Source: Mycolicibacterium porcinum
Lineage (GTDB): Bacteria > Actinomycetota > Actinomycetes > Mycobacteriales > Mycobacteriaceae
NCBI GenBank assembly: GCA_001942045.1
Contig: MSTD01000059.1
Location: 1-31,008, forward strand
Length of the DNA stretch: 31,008 nt
Direction: 5' to 3'
A program made the translations under genes and the position numbers. Below are positions 8,744-18,307 of this stretch, one piece after another; position 1 is the first letter of the stretch; every line of letters begins with the position of its first letter. Under the pieces are notes generated by a model. That model saw nothing but the letters and a program-made list of their open reading frames with translations. It did not search any database and was not told the origin of the DNA.

Positions 8744-11700
8744 ATGGCGCCCAGCAAGGTCGGGCTGTACAACCCCGCATACGAACATGATGCGTGCGGT
8801 GTGGCAATGGTGGCAGACATTCACGGTCGCCGCAGCCGAGACATCGTGGACAAGGCCATCACGGCACTGGTGAACCTGGAGCACCGCGGTGCCCAGGGCG
8901 CCGAGCCGAACACCGGCGACGGCGCAGGCATTCTGCTGCAGGTCCCGGATTCGTTCCTGCGCGAGGTCGTCGACTTCCAGCTCCCGGAACCCGGTAGCTA
9001 CGCCACCGGTATGGCGTTCCTGCCGCAGTCGTCGCGCGATGCCGCCGCAGCCGCGGAAGCCGTCGAGAAGATCGTCGAGGCCGAGGGCCTGCAGGTGCTG
9101 GGCTGGCGTGAGGTGCCCACCGACGACTCCTCGCTCGGCGCGCTGGCCCGCGACGCCATGCCGAGCTTCCGGCAGTTGTTCATCGGCGGCGCCTCCGGCA
9201 TGGACCTGGAGCGCAAGGCCTACGTGGTGCGCAAGCGCGCCGAGCACGAGCTCGGCACCAAGGGACCGGGCCAGGACGGCCCCGGTCGCGAGACCGTGTA
9301 CTTCCCGAGCCTGTCCGGTCAGACCTTCGTCTACAAGGGCATGCTGACCACCCCGCAGCTCAAGGCGTTCTACCTGGACCTGCAGGACGAGCGGATGACC
9401 AGCGCGCTGGGCATCGTGCACTCCCGCTTCTCCACCAACACGTTCCCGTCCTGGCCGTTGGCCCACCCGTTCCGGCGGATCGCGCACAACGGCGAGATCA
9501 ACACCGTCACCGGCAACGAGAACTGGATGCGCGCCCGTGAGGCGCTGATCCGCACCGACGTGTTCGGCACCGACGGGCTCGACAAGATCGTGCCGGTCTG
9601 TACCCCCGGCGCGTCCGACACCGCGCGTTTCGACGAGGTTCTTGAGCTGCTGCACCTCGGTGGCCGCAGCCTGCCGCACGCCGTGCTGATGATGATCCCC
9701 GAAGCGTGGGAGCGCCACGAGTCGATGGATCCCGCCCGCCGGGCGTTCTACGAGTTCCACGACTCGCTGATGGAGCCCTGGGACGGACCGGCCTCGGTGT
9801 GCTTCACCGACGGCACCGTGATCGGCGCCGTGCTGGACCGCAACGGCCTGCGCCCCTCCCGCATCTGGGTCACCGAAGACGGCCTCGTCGTGATGGCGTC
9901 CGAAGCCGGCGTGCTGCCGCTCGACCCGTCCACCGTCGTCAAGAAGATGCGCCTGCAGCCCGGCCGGATGTTCCTGGTCGACACCGCCCAGGGCCGCATC
10001 GTCTCCGACGAGGAGATCAAGGCTCAGCTGGCCAGCGAGCAGCCCTACCAGGAATGGATCGAGGCGGGCCTGTTCCCGCTCGACGAGCTGCCGCCCGGTG
10101 ACTACGTCCGGATGCCGCACCACCGCGTGGTGCTGCGCCAGCAGATCTTCGGCTACACCTACGAGGAACTGAACCTGCTGGTGGCGCCGATGGCCCGCAC
10201 CGGCGCAGAGGCTCTCGGTTCGATGGGCACCGACACCCCGGTCGCCATCCTCTCGGCCCGGCCGCGGATGCTGTTCGACTACTTCCAGCAGCTGTTCGCC
10301 CAGGTCACCAACCCGCCGCTGGATGCCATCCGCGAAGAGGTGGTCACCAGCCTGCAGGGCGTGATCGGACCCGAGGGCGACCTACTCAACCCCGGCCCCG
10401 ATTCGTGCCGGCAGATCGTGCTCCCGCAGCCGATCCTGCGCAACGCCGACCTGTCCAAGCTGATCTGCGTCGACCCCGACCACGAGGTCCGCGGCCACAA
10501 GCACGGCATGCGTGCCGCGGTGATCCGCTGCCTGTACCCGGTCAACCGGGGCGGCCGGGGTCTCAAGGAGGCGCTGGACAACGTCCGCGCCAAGGTCTCC
10601 GAGGCCATCCGTGAGGGCGCCCGCATCATCGTGCTGTCCGACCGCGAGTCCAACGAGACCATGGCGCCGATCCCGTCGCTGCTGTCCGTCGCGGCCGTGC
10701 ACCATCACCTGGTCCGCGAGCGCACCCGCACCAAGGTCGGTCTGGTCGTCGAGGCCGGTGACGCCCGCGAGGTGCACCACATGGCCATGCTGTGTGGCTT
10801 CGGCGCCGCCGCGATCAACCCGTACATGGCCTTCGAGTCGATCGAGGACATGGTCGACCGTGGCGTGATCTCCGGGATCAGCAGCGATCAAGCCAAGGCC
10901 AACTACGTCAAGGCCGCAGGCAAGGGCGTGCTCAAGGTGATGTCCAAGATGGGCATCTCCACCCTGGCGTCCTACACCGGTGCCCAGCTGTTCCAGGCCA
11001 TCGGCGTCTCCCAGGAAGTGCTCGACCAGTACTTCACCGGGCTGAGCTGCCCGGTGGGCGGCATCGACCTTGAGGACATCGCCGCCGACGTCGCCGCGCG
11101 CCACGCGCTGGCCTACCTGGACCGCCCCGACGAGCGCGCCCATCGCGAGCTCGAGGTCGGCGGCGAGTACCAGTGGCGCCGCGAGGGCGAATACCACCTG
11201 TTCAACCCGGACACGGTGTTCAAGCTGCAGCACTCCACCCGCACCGGGCAGTACTCGATCTTCAAGGAGTACACCGCGCTGGTCGACGACCAGAGTGAGC
11301 GGATGGCCTCGCTGCGCGGCCTGCTGAAGTTCAAAGATGGTGTGCGCAAGCCGATCTCGATCGACGAGGTCGAGCCGGCCTCCGAGATCGTCAAGCGCTT
11401 CTCCACCGGCGCCATGAGCTACGGCTCGATCTCCGCCGAGGCCCACGAGACCCTCGCCATCGCGATGAACCGCCTTGGCGCCCGGTCGAACTCGGGTGAG
11501 GGCGGCGAGAGCGTCAACCGCTTCGAGCCGGAGGAGAACGGCGATTGGCGCCGGAGCGCCATCAAGCAGGTGGCCTCCGGCCGGTTCGGTGTCACCAGCC
11601 ACTACCTGACCAACTGCTCCGACATCCAGATCAAGATGGCCCAGGGCGCGAAGCCTGGTGAGGGTGGCCAGCTTCCGGGACACAAGGTGTACCCGTGGGT

Positions 11701-13324
11701 GGCCGAGGTGCGGCACTCGACCCCGGGTGTCGGCCTGATCTCGCCGCCGCCGCACCACGACATTTACTCGATCGAGGATCTGGCGCAGCTGATCCACGAC
11801 CTGAAGAACGCCAACCCGGCCGCCCGCGTGCACGTCAAGCTGGTGTCCGAGAACGGCGTCGGCACGGTGGCGGCGGGTGTGTCCAAGGCGCATGCCGACG
11901 TGGTGCTCATCTCCGGCCACGACGGCGGCACCGGTGCCACCCCGCTCACCTCCATGAAGCACGCCGGTGCGCCGTGGGAGCTGGGCCTGGCCGAGACGCA
12001 GCAGACCCTGCTGCTCAACGGCCTGCGCGACCGCATCGTGGTCCAGGTCGACGGTCAGCTCAAGACCGGCCGCGACGTGGTGATCGCCGCGCTGCTGGGC
12101 GCCGAGGAATTCGGTTTCGCCACTGCGCCGCTGGTGGTTTCGGGCTGCATCATGATGCGCGTCTGCCACCTCGACACCTGCCCGGTGGGTGTGGCCACCC
12201 AGAACCCGGTGCTGCGGGAGCGGTTCAACGGCAAGCCCGAGTTCGTCGAGAACTTCTTCATGTTCATCGCCGAAGAAGTCCGGGAACTCATGGCGCAGTT
12301 GGGCTTCCGCACGATCAACGAGATGGTCGGCCAGGTCGGCGCGTTGGACACCACCAAGGCCGCCGAGCACTGGAAGGCCCACAAGCTGGACCTCACGCCT
12401 GTGCTCTACGAGCCCGAGTCGGCGTTCATGAACCAGGACCTGTACTGCAGCTCGCGGCAGGACCACGGTCTGGACAAGGCGCTCGATCAGCAGCTGATCA
12501 CCCAGAGTCGCGAGGCGCTGGACAACGGCACCCCGGTGCGGTTCGCCGCCAAGATCACCAACGTCAACCGCACGGTCGGCACCATGCTCGGTCATGAGGT
12601 CACCAAGGCCTATGGCGGGCAAGGGCTTCCGGACGGCACCATCGACATCACGTTCGACGGGTCGGCCGGCAACAGCTTCGGTGCCTTCGTGCCCAAGGGC
12701 ATCACTTTGCGGGTCTACGGCGACGCCAACGACTATGTCGGCAAGGGTCTGTCGGGCGGCCGGATCGTGGTCCGTCCGGCCGACGAGGCGCCGGCCGACT
12801 TCGCCGCCGAGGACAACATCATCGCCGGCAACGTGGCGCTGTTCGGCGCGACCAGTGGCGAGGCGTTCCTGCGCGGTCAGGTCGGCGAGCGGTTCGCGGT
12901 CCGTAACTCCGGCGCCCACGCGGTCGTCGAGGGTGTCGGCGACCACGGCTGCGAGTACATGACCGGCGGCAAGGTCGTCATCCTCGGGCCCACCGGCCGC
13001 AACTTCGCGGCGGGTATGTCCGGTGGTGTCGCTTACGTCTACGACCCGGCCGGCGCGCTGGGCGAGAACCTGAACACCGAGATGGTGGAGCTCGAGGCGC
13101 TCGACGCTTCGGACTCGGCCTGGCTGCGCGAGTTCGTTGCCGCCCACGTCGATGCGACGGATTCTGCTGTGGGACAACGGGTCCTATCTGATTGGGATGA
13201 CGAGTTGAAGAACTTTGTGAAGGTCATGCCACGCGACTACAAGCGCGTGCTGACCGCCATCGCCGAGGCCGAAAAGGCCGGCGAGGACGTGAACGCGGCG
13301 ATCATGGCGGCCGCCAATGGCTGA
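8744..13324 (+). CDS. gltB: Glutamate synthase (NADPH) large subunit
   Basis: A 1526-residue GOGAT large subunit, making two glutamates from glutamine and 2-oxoglutarate in ammonium assimilation. The ATG at 8744 leaves a 17-residue propeptide before C18 (YEHDACGV), the N-terminal nucleophile of the glutaminase domain after cleavage. Domains in order: class II glutaminase (about 18-430), a central domain ([19 protein letters not shown]), the FMN-binding synthase barrel (about 850-1220; [32 protein letters not shown]), and the C-terminal GXGXG helix (about 1280-1480). The 3Fe-4S ligands are C1135, C1141 and C1146 in [12 protein letters not shown]. It overlaps gltD by 8 nt, consistent with coupled translation. 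It corresponds to M. tuberculosis Rv3859c. Confidence 0.98.
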   Translation: MAPSKVGLYNPAYEHDACGVAMVADIHGRRSRDIVDKAITALVNLEHRGAQGAEPNTGDGAGILLQVPDSFLREVVDFQLPEPGSYATGMAFLPQSSRDAAAAAEAVEKIVEAEGLQVLGWREVPTDDSSLGALARDAMPSFRQLFIGGASGMDLERKAYVVRKRAEHELGTKGPGQDGPGRETVYFPSLSGQTFVYKGMLTTPQLKAFYLDLQDERMTSALGIVHSRFSTNTFPSWPLAHPFRRIAHNGEINTVTGNENWMRAREALIRTDVFGTDGLDKIVPVCTPGASDTARFDEVLELLHLGGRSLPHAVLMMIPEAWERHESMDPARRAFYEFHDSLMEPWDGPASVCFTDGTVIGAVLDRNGLRPSRIWVTEDGLVVMASEAGVLPLDPSTVVKKMRLQPGRMFLVDTAQGRIVSDEEIKAQLASEQPYQEWIEAGLFPLDELPPGDYVRMPHHRVVLRQQIFGYTYEELNLLVAPMARTGAEALGSMGTDTPVAILSARPRMLFDYFQQLFAQVTNPPLDAIREEVVTSLQGVIGPEGDLLNPGPDSCRQIVLPQPILRNADLSKLICVDPDHEVRGHKHGMRAAVIRCLYPVNRGGRGLKEALDNVRAKVSEAIREGARIIVLSDRESNETMAPIPSLLSVAAVHHHLVRERTRTKVGLVVEAGDAREVHHMAMLCGFGAAAINPYMAFESIEDMVDRGVISGISSDQAKANYVKAAGKGVLKVMSKMGISTLASYTGAQLFQAIGVSQEVLDQYFTGLSCPVGGIDLEDIAADVAARHALAYLDRPDERAHRELEVGGEYQWRREGEYHLFNPDTVFKLQHSTRTGQYSIFKEYTALVDDQSERMASLRGLLKFKDGVRKPISIDEVEPASEIVKRFSTGAMSYGSISAEAHETLAIAMNRLGARSNSGEGGESVNRFEPEENGDWRRSAIKQVASGRFGVTSHYLTNCSDIQIKMAQGAKPGEGGQLPGHKVYPWVAEVRHSTPGVGLISPPPHHDIYSIEDLAQLIHDLKNANPAARVHVKLVSENGVGTVAAGVSKAHADVVLISGHDGGTGATPLTSMKHAGAPWELGLAETQQTLLLNGLRDRIVVQVDGQLKTGRDVVIAALLGAEEFGFATAPLVVSGCIMMRVCHLDTCPVGVATQNPVLRERFNGKPEFVENFFMFIAEEVRELMAQLGFRTINEMVGQVGALDTTKAAEHWKAHKLDLTPVLYEPESAFMNQDLYCSSRQDHGLDKALDQQLITQSREALDNGTPVRFAAKITNVNRTVGTMLGHEVTKAYGGQGLPDGTIDITFDGSAGNSFGAFVPKGITLRVYGDANDYVGKGLSGGRIVVRPADEAPADFAAEDNIIAGNVALFGATSGEAFLRGQVGERFAVRNSGAHAVVEGVGDHGCEYMTGGKVVILGPTGRNFAAGMSGGVAYVYDPAGALGENLNTEMVELEALDASDSAWLREFVAAHVDATDSAVGQRVLSDWDDELKNFVKVMPRDYKRVLTAIAEAEKAGEDVNAAIMAAANG

Positions 13325-14783
13325 TCCGCGCGGTTTCCTCAAGCACACCTCCAAGGAGCTTCCGTCCCGCAGGCCGGTTCCGCTGCGCCTCAAGGACTGG
13401 AAAGAGGTCTACGAGGACTTCTCCCACGACAAGCTGCAAGACCAGGCATCGCGATGCATGGACTGCGGTATCCCGTTCTGCCACAACGGCTGCCCGCTGG
13501 GGAACCTGATCCCCGAGTGGAACGACCTGGTGTACAAGGACCGGTGGCGCGACGCGATCGAGCGGCTGCACGCCACCAACAACTTCCCGGAGTTCACCGG
13601 CCGGCTGTGCCCCGCTCCGTGCGAGGCGTCCTGCGTCCTGGGCATCAACCAGGATCCGGTGACGATCAAGCAGGTCGAGGTCGAGATCATCGACAACGCC
13701 TTCGACCAGGGCTGGGTTGTTCCGAAGATGCCCGACGTGCAGACCGGCAAGAAGGTCGCCGTCGTTGGGTCCGGACCGGCCGGACTGGCCGCCGCCCAGC
13801 AGCTCACCCGGGCCGGCCACACCGTCACGGTGTTCGAGCGCGCCGACCGCATCGGCGGCCTGCTGCGCTACGGCATCCCCGAGTTCAAGATGGAAAAGCG
13901 CCACATCGACCGGCGTCTGGAGCAGATGGCGGCCGAGGGCACCCAGTTCCGTCCCGGCGTCAACGTCGGCGTCGACATCACCGTCGCGCAGCTGCGGCTG
14001 AACTACGACGCGGTCGTGCTGGCCGGCGGTGCCACCGCCTGGCGTGATCTGCCGATCCCGGGCCGCGAGCTCGACGGCATCCACCAGGCCATGGAGTTCC
14101 TGCCCTGGGCCAACCGCGTCCAGCTCGGCGACGATGTCCTCGACGAGAACGGCCAGCCGCCGATCACCGCCAAGGACAAGCACGTCATCATCATCGGCGG
14201 TGGCGACACCGGCGCGGACTGCCTCGGCACCTCGCACCGTCAGGGCGCGGCCAGCATCCACCAGTTCGAGATCATGCCGCGTCCGCCCGAGACCCGTGCG
14301 GACTCGACCCCGTGGCCGACCTACCCCTTGATGTTCCGGGTGTCCTCGGCGCACGAAGAGGGCGGCGAGCGCGTGTTCTCGGTCAACACCGAGGAGTTCA
14401 TCGGCGAGAACGGTCGCGTCACCGGCCTGCGCGCACACGAGGTCAAGATGAATGCCGGCAAGTTCGAGAAGGTCGAAGGGACCGACTTCGAACTCAGGGC
14501 CGACCTGGTACTGCTGGCCATGGGCTTCGTCGGGCCGGAGAAGGAAGGCCTGCTGACCAAGCTCGGTGTCGAGCTGACCGACCGCGGAAACGTCTCCCGC
14601 GACAACAACTTCCAGACCTCGGTGCCCGGCGTGTTCGTCGCCGGCGACATGGGGCGTGGACAGTCGCTGATCGTGTGGGCGATCGCCGAGGGCCGGGCCG
14701 CTGCCGCGGGCGTCGACCGCTATCTGATGGGTAAGACCGCCCTGCCGGCGGTGATCAAGCCGACCGCAGCGCCGCAGCGGTAG
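13317..14783 (+). CDS. gltD: Glutamate synthase (NADPH) small subunit
   Basis: A 488-residue flavoprotein that takes electrons from NADPH through FAD and two 4Fe-4S centres to the large subunit. The N-terminal cluster cysteines are C47, C50, C55 and C59 in [13 protein letters not shown], followed by [10 protein letters not shown]. The FAD Rossmann motif [15 protein letters not shown] lies at about 148-162 and the NADPH motif [14 protein letters not shown] at about 285-298. The C-terminal [23 protein letters not shown] is the usual FAD-binding end of this family. Its ATG lies inside the end of gltB in another frame, and the downstream glycosyltransferase begins 15 nt after its stop. It corresponds to Rv3858c. 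Length and all cofactor motifs are complete. Confidence 0.98.
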   Translation: MADPRGFLKHTSKELPSRRPVPLRLKDWKEVYEDFSHDKLQDQASRCMDCGIPFCHNGCPLGNLIPEWNDLVYKDRWRDAIERLHATNNFPEFTGRLCPAPCEASCVLGINQDPVTIKQVEVEIIDNAFDQGWVVPKMPDVQTGKKVAVVGSGPAGLAAAQQLTRAGHTVTVFERADRIGGLLRYGIPEFKMEKRHIDRRLEQMAAEGTQFRPGVNVGVDITVAQLRLNYDAVVLAGGATAWRDLPIPGRELDGIHQAMEFLPWANRVQLGDDVLDENGQPPITAKDKHVIIIGGGDTGADCLGTSHRQGAASIHQFEIMPRPPETRADSTPWPTYPLMFRVSSAHEEGGERVFSVNTEEFIGENGRVTGLRAHEVKMNAGKFEKVEGTDFELRADLVLLAMGFVGPEKEGLLTKLGVELTDRGNVSRDNNFQTSVPGVFVAGDMGRGQSLIVWAIAEGRAAAAGVDRYLMGKTALPAVIKPTAAPQR

Positions 14784-14798
14784 GTCTCCGCCGGGGAG

Positions 14799-16103
14799 AT
14801 GAGGCTGCGCCGTCGCATCGTCTCGATCGCACTGATCGGGGCGGTGCTGGCAGTGCTGGTGCATAACCAGCTGGTGCCGTTCAGCACGCATTTCTTCGGG
14901 TTGACCGAGAACAACTTCGACCTCGACACGTATCGCGCCGCGGTACACGCGTCCTGGGACGGCAGAAGCCTGTACCAGCAACCGGCGCTGCGCGGGGCCT
15001 GGTTCGTATACCCGCCGTTCGCGACCTTCTTCCTCGCGCCGCTGGCCTGGCTCGGTTTCGACGTCGCGAAATACGCTCTGCTGGTCGTGTCGATCGGCGT
15101 GCTCGCGCTCATCGCCTGGCGTATCATGCGGCTGGCCGGCCTTCGCGCAGATTTGCGGCTTGGTCTGATGAGTGCCGCGCTCGCGGTGATCGTCATTGAC
15201 GTGGAACCGGTGCAGGCCACCCTTTGGTGGGGTCAGATCAACATCCTGCTGATGGCGATCGTCCTACTCGACCTGCTGCAACCCAGCCAGGCTCGGTGGC
15301 GGGGGATTGGTCTGGGTCTTGCCGCCGGCCTCAAGCTCACGCCGCTGATCTTCCTGCCGTACCTGCTGATCACCCGGCAGTGGCGGGCCTCGGCTGTCGC
15401 CGCGCTGACTTTCGGTGCCACAGCCGCTTTCACCTGGCCGATCCTGCCGAGAGACAGTGCCTGGTTCTGGACTCACCTCGGGGACACCAACCACATCAGC
15501 AGGATCGAGCACCTGGCCAACCAGTCGATCAACGGTTTTCTCGCGAGGTTCTTCGCGCCCGATCCACGGCCGGAGTGGCTGTGGATCGTCGTGAGTCTCC
15601 TGGTGCTCGCCGCCGGTCTTGCGGTCGCCGCGTGGGCACACCGGCGAGGCGAACGGGCGCTGGCCGTGGTCGTGGTGGGTTTGACCGGGTGCGCGGTATC
15701 GCCGTTCAGTTGGGCGGCGCACTGGGTGTGGTTCGCCCCCGCGGTGTTCTGGTTGGTCGCCAAAGCCTGTACGACGCAAGGTGCGTGGGCACGAGGCTGG
15801 ATGTACCGGGCCGCGGCCCTGTACGCGATGGTGTTCATGTGGACGCTGCATCGGCCCGGCCGCAACCACACCACCATGTACTTCAGCGGCGTGTACTGGA
15901 ATTACCTGGACCTGCGGCGGTTCTGGGTCGGCCAGCTCGCGAGCGGTTGGTACCCGCTGACGTTCCTGTGCTTCATGGCCGTCGCGGTGAGCTGGTTGCG
16001 TCTGAGTGCCCCGCGGAGCGATGAAGACGCGTTGTCCCTGGCGACCGCGGACCTGGACGACTACCCGCCGGAGTTCTTCGACGAGGAGTTGGCCCGGACC
16101 TGA
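14799..16103 (+). CDS. GT87-type (DUF2029) polyprenol-phosphate-sugar glycosyltransferase
   Basis: A 434-residue integral membrane protein with about ten hydrophobic segments. The periplasmic loop after the first helix carries the acidic NNFDLDTYRAAV motif (D41, D43), the expected catalytic site of GT-C mannosyltransferases. Other family marks are YPPFATFFLAPL, the WWGQINILLM segment, GLAAGLKLTPLIFLPYLL and NQSINGFLARFF. Mycobacterial relatives such as PimE and Rv2181 add alpha-1,2-mannose from polyprenyl-phosphomannose to phosphatidylinositol mannosides or lipoarabinomannan; the acceptor here cannot be told. A GGGGAG lies directly against the ATG. It follows gltD by 15 nt and is probably co-transcribed. 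It converges on the ESX-type operon with 19 nt between the stops. Confidence 0.85.
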   Translation: MRLRRRIVSIALIGAVLAVLVHNQLVPFSTHFFGLTENNFDLDTYRAAVHASWDGRSLYQQPALRGAWFVYPPFATFFLAPLAWLGFDVAKYALLVVSIGVLALIAWRIMRLAGLRADLRLGLMSAALAVIVIDVEPVQATLWWGQINILLMAIVLLDLLQPSQARWRGIGLGLAAGLKLTPLIFLPYLLITRQWRASAVAALTFGATAAFTWPILPRDSAWFWTHLGDTNHISRIEHLANQSINGFLARFFAPDPRPEWLWIVVSLLVLAAGLAVAAWAHRRGERALAVVVVGLTGCAVSPFSWAAHWVWFAPAVFWLVAKACTTQGAWARGWMYRAAALYAMVFMWTLHRPGRNHTTMYFSGVYWNYLDLRRFWVGQLASGWYPLTFLCFMAVAVSWLRLSAPRSDEDALSLATADLDDYPPEFFDEELART

Positions 16104-16122
16104 GTGGGCTGAGCGAAAGTGG

Positions 16123-17469
16123 TTACGGGCTGCCGAGGGAAAAGAGCTCAGTACCGTCGTCGGACAGACGAACGATGGTGTCGCCCAGGCGGGTTACCCG
16201 GCCTAGAGGTCCGTTCCTCGGGATCGACCACACTCGCTCACACGTAGAGAGGTCCCAGGCATCGGCCAGCAGATCGGACTTGGGATTGATCGGTGCGCGC
16301 ACCGCCACCGTGCCGTCGGAGCCGAGATAGCCTGTGCCCAAGTTGAATTCGCACGGCTCACCCTTGTCGCCGGTCCGCATGTCATACGGTCGATAGAGGG
16401 TAGATTGGGTGACCTTGTCGGTCTCGCTGACCCACAGCGTGGTGCCGATCAGTTGGAGGTGGCCGCCGGACAGGTCGAGCAATTTCACGCCTTGCAGGGT
16501 GTACACGCCGTAGTCGTCGGAGTCGCCGATACCGATCAAGTTTCCCGTTATACCCCAAAGGGTGCCGTCGAAGCGTTTGTCGATCGCGAGTTTTCCTTCG
16601 GTGTCGAAGAACTGGACGAAATCGCGGCCAGGCTTCTCGGTGAATTGCTCGGCAAAGCCGCCTTCGAAGAATGTCGCGCCTCGCGAATCGGTGTTGCTAG
16701 GAAACTCTGGTACGAGCATCTTGCCGTCCTGGAGCGAGAACATGGTGGACCGACCTTCACCACTTGTGCTCTGGAAAGCGATGTCATCGCTGTGGCTTCC
16801 GATCACCCCAATGCCAGGTACGAACCAGGTCGTCTGGGCTTGAGGGCCGACGCCATAGAGGCCCTGCTTCTCGGTTGCCGCGATCAGATAATTGCCAACC
16901 TGGGCGGCCTTTAGCTTCCCCGTTATCAATCGCACGTCGGTAGGGCCCGTGAACGCCAGTTCCCCGGTGTGCTGGTCGATCACCCACGCAGTGGCTCGGT
17001 AATAGTCGTCTGCAATGCACACGACCGAAGGTCCGTTGATGAAGCATGTCGGCGCTTTGTCAGTCGTGTTCAGCGCTACTGGCGGAAACAACCTGTGCCC
17101 GTCGCTGGCATCGACACCGGTCAGCCACCACTGCGGAGTGAGTCCGGGGCTGTTGGCCAGGAGATACGCGCGAGACGTTCCCGTTCTGACGATGGGACCG
17201 GGCAGGCTCGGGTCGTCGCCGATGGTGATTCTCGAATCCGGTGGCAACCCAAGTGTTGCGACGTCAATCTTCCACCCAGGAACCGGATTTGTTTGCATCG
17301 AGGACAGAAAGGTCTGCTCCGGGGGCGTCCAGTGATGCCGCGCCCAGGCCTCGGCGCCGGCCGAGAACCACCACACGATGGCACCGGCAAGGACAACCAC
17401 AACCGTCACGAGTGCTGCGAGGATGAACGGCCAGCGTGGACGTTGTTTGGCCGGGAGCGGTTGAGCCAT
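16123..17469 (-). CDS. Single-pass membrane protein with predicted beta-propeller ectodomain
   Basis: A 448-residue protein of no family I can name with certainty. Residues 1-12 are polar and basic, 13-35 form one transmembrane helix (FILAALVTVVVVLAGAIVWWF), and the remaining 410 residues are predicted to be outside. The ectodomain is beta-rich with repeating short strands ending in W/F-V-x-D or G-x-L turns (WWLTGVDASDGHRLF, AWVIDQHTGELAF, YDMRTGDKGEP, AWDLSTCERVWSI), as in PQQ-like beta-propellers. The Gln/Trp quinone-binding signature is not evident. Its ATG overlaps the stop of the EspD-like gene by one base (TGATG), so it is the fourth gene of the ESX-type operon. A role as envelope partner or receptor for the secreted EspA/C-like proteins is inference. 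Confidence 0.7.
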   Translation of the reverse strand: MAQPLPAKQRPRWPFILAALVTVVVVLAGAIVWWFSAGAEAWARHHWTPPEQTFLSSMQTNPVPGWKIDVATLGLPPDSRITIGDDPSLPGPIVRTGTSRAYLLANSPGLTPQWWLTGVDASDGHRLFPPVALNTTDKAPTCFINGPSVVCIADDYYRATAWVIDQHTGELAFTGPTDVRLITGKLKAAQVGNYLIAATEKQGLYGVGPQAQTTWFVPGIGVIGSHSDDIAFQSTSGEGRSTMFSLQDGKMLVPEFPSNTDSRGATFFEGGFAEQFTEKPGRDFVQFFDTEGKLAIDKRFDGTLWGITGNLIGIGDSDDYGVYTLQGVKLLDLSGGHLQLIGTTLWVSETDKVTQSTLYRPYDMRTGDKGEPCEFNLGTGYLGSDGTVAVRAPINPKSDLLADAWDLSTCERVWSIPRNGPLGRVTRLGDTIVRLSDDGTELFSLGSP

Positions 17470-17963
17470 CAGTCGTCTCCGTCATCTCGGTACCGGGTGG
17501 CGAAGATCTGGGCTTTCTCGGCGAGGACGGCTTCGGCCGACGGTAGCCCTGCGTCGTGCTCCAAATGGTTGCGGATCAGGGTTCGATCGACGCCCAATCG
17601 CTCCAGGACACTCGAGAGGATGAGGTTCTGGCCAGCCAGGGCCTGCCTTGCGGCAAGCTTCGCAATCACCACGATCTCGTCGGCAAGTTGGCGTTCAGTC
17701 ATATCGACGACGCGCGGTGAGAGATCGATGTGTGCGGGCTGCCCGCTCGCCAAAGCGCTGACCGAGACTGTCCCTGGCGGATTTGTCACGGTGAAGAACA
17801 TTGTCGGGACGTCGCCATCGTCGGTGTCAGTCGTCGGCGTCGCCACGTCCGAGTCATCCTCGGGTTGTTCGATCGGGTTGGTGAAGTCAAGCGCATCGAG
17901 CAGCGACTCGTCGGCATCGTCAACTTCGTCGTCCCAGGAGTCGTCGTCCCAGCTGTCGCCCAC
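17469..17963 (-). CDS. EspD/EspH-like ESX secretion-associated protein (DUF2694)
   Basis: A 164-residue acidic protein. The first 55 residues are highly acidic with SWDDDSWDDE and LLDALDF (as in EspH), followed by the family core FFTVTNPPGTVSVSALASG (about 57-74), RVVDMTERQLADEIVVIAKLAARQA (about 84-108) and the end LPSAEAVLAEKAQIFATRYRDD. From memory, M. tuberculosis EspD (Rv3614c) has the corresponding FTVTNPPRTVSVSTLMDG, ASEILVIADLAR and FATRYSDD blocks, so homology is clear. EspD stabilises EspA and EspC in the cytosol, and EspH has a related ESX-1 role. The GTG start follows the EspC-like stop directly (TGAGTG), so translation is probably coupled. Confidence 0.82.
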   Translation of the reverse strand: MGDSWDDDSWDDEVDDADESLLDALDFTNPIEQPEDDSDVATPTTDTDDGDVPTMFFTVTNPPGTVSVSALASGQPAHIDLSPRVVDMTERQLADEIVVIAKLAARQALAGQNLILSSVLERLGVDRTLIRNHLEHDAGLPSAEAVLAEKAQIFATRYRDDGDD

Positions 17964-18287
17964 TCAAACCCCGCATGTATTGATGTTTCCGCCTTCGGCC
18001 GAGTCGGTGTTCTCGTAGTTGGCGGCCGCGGTGGTCAACTTCTCTGCGAGCTCGGTGGATACCTTCTCCAACTTGCCGCCCGCCGTCCGACGCGCAGCTT
18101 CGACCGCAGCGACGGCGAGATTCGTTGCACCGCAAGCGAGTCCGTGGGTATCGAGTACGTTCCGCGCCGGGTCGACGATCGACCGATTCGCTCCCGTGAT
18201 CTGGTCGACCGCGGTGTGCTGCTTCTGGGACAGGTGTCGGATGTGGTCGGTGAGGACTGTGAGGTTCTTCTCGTAATCGGTTGGCAT
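17964..18287 (-). CDS. EspC-like type VII secretion substrate
   Basis: A 107-residue mainly helical protein with two helices separated by a turn near HGLACG (49-53), the layout of EspC and other DUF2580-type ESX proteins. The C-terminal half shows LEKVSTELAEKLTTAAANYENTD, in which Y91-x3-D95 fits the YxxxD/E export signal of ESX substrates; EspC ends similarly in DLAKSLRIAAKIYSEAD. After the signal come twelve residues ending in NTCGV. Two cysteines (C52, C105) are unusual for the group and could form a disulfide. In M. tuberculosis, EspC is exported together with EspA. The ATG at 18287 lies 20 nt after the EspA-like stop, so the genes are co-transcribed. Confidence 0.78.
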   Translation of the reverse strand: MPTDYEKNLTVLTDHIRHLSQKQHTAVDQITGANRSIVDPARNVLDTHGLACGATNLAVAAVEAARRTAGGKLEKVSTELAEKLTTAAANYENTDSAEGGNINTCGV

Positions 18288-18307
18288 AGAGGTACTTTCG
18301 CAGTTGT

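Noticed and set aside
8425..8820. 131-codon minus-strand frame across the gltB leader
   Set aside because: No ribosome site or recognisable domain, and its 5' part is antisense to the conserved start of gltB.
10382..13177. A 931-codon open frame antisense to gltB
   Set aside because: It mirrors a highly conserved gene in a GC-rich genome where antisense frames stay open by codon bias; no family motif is visible in it.
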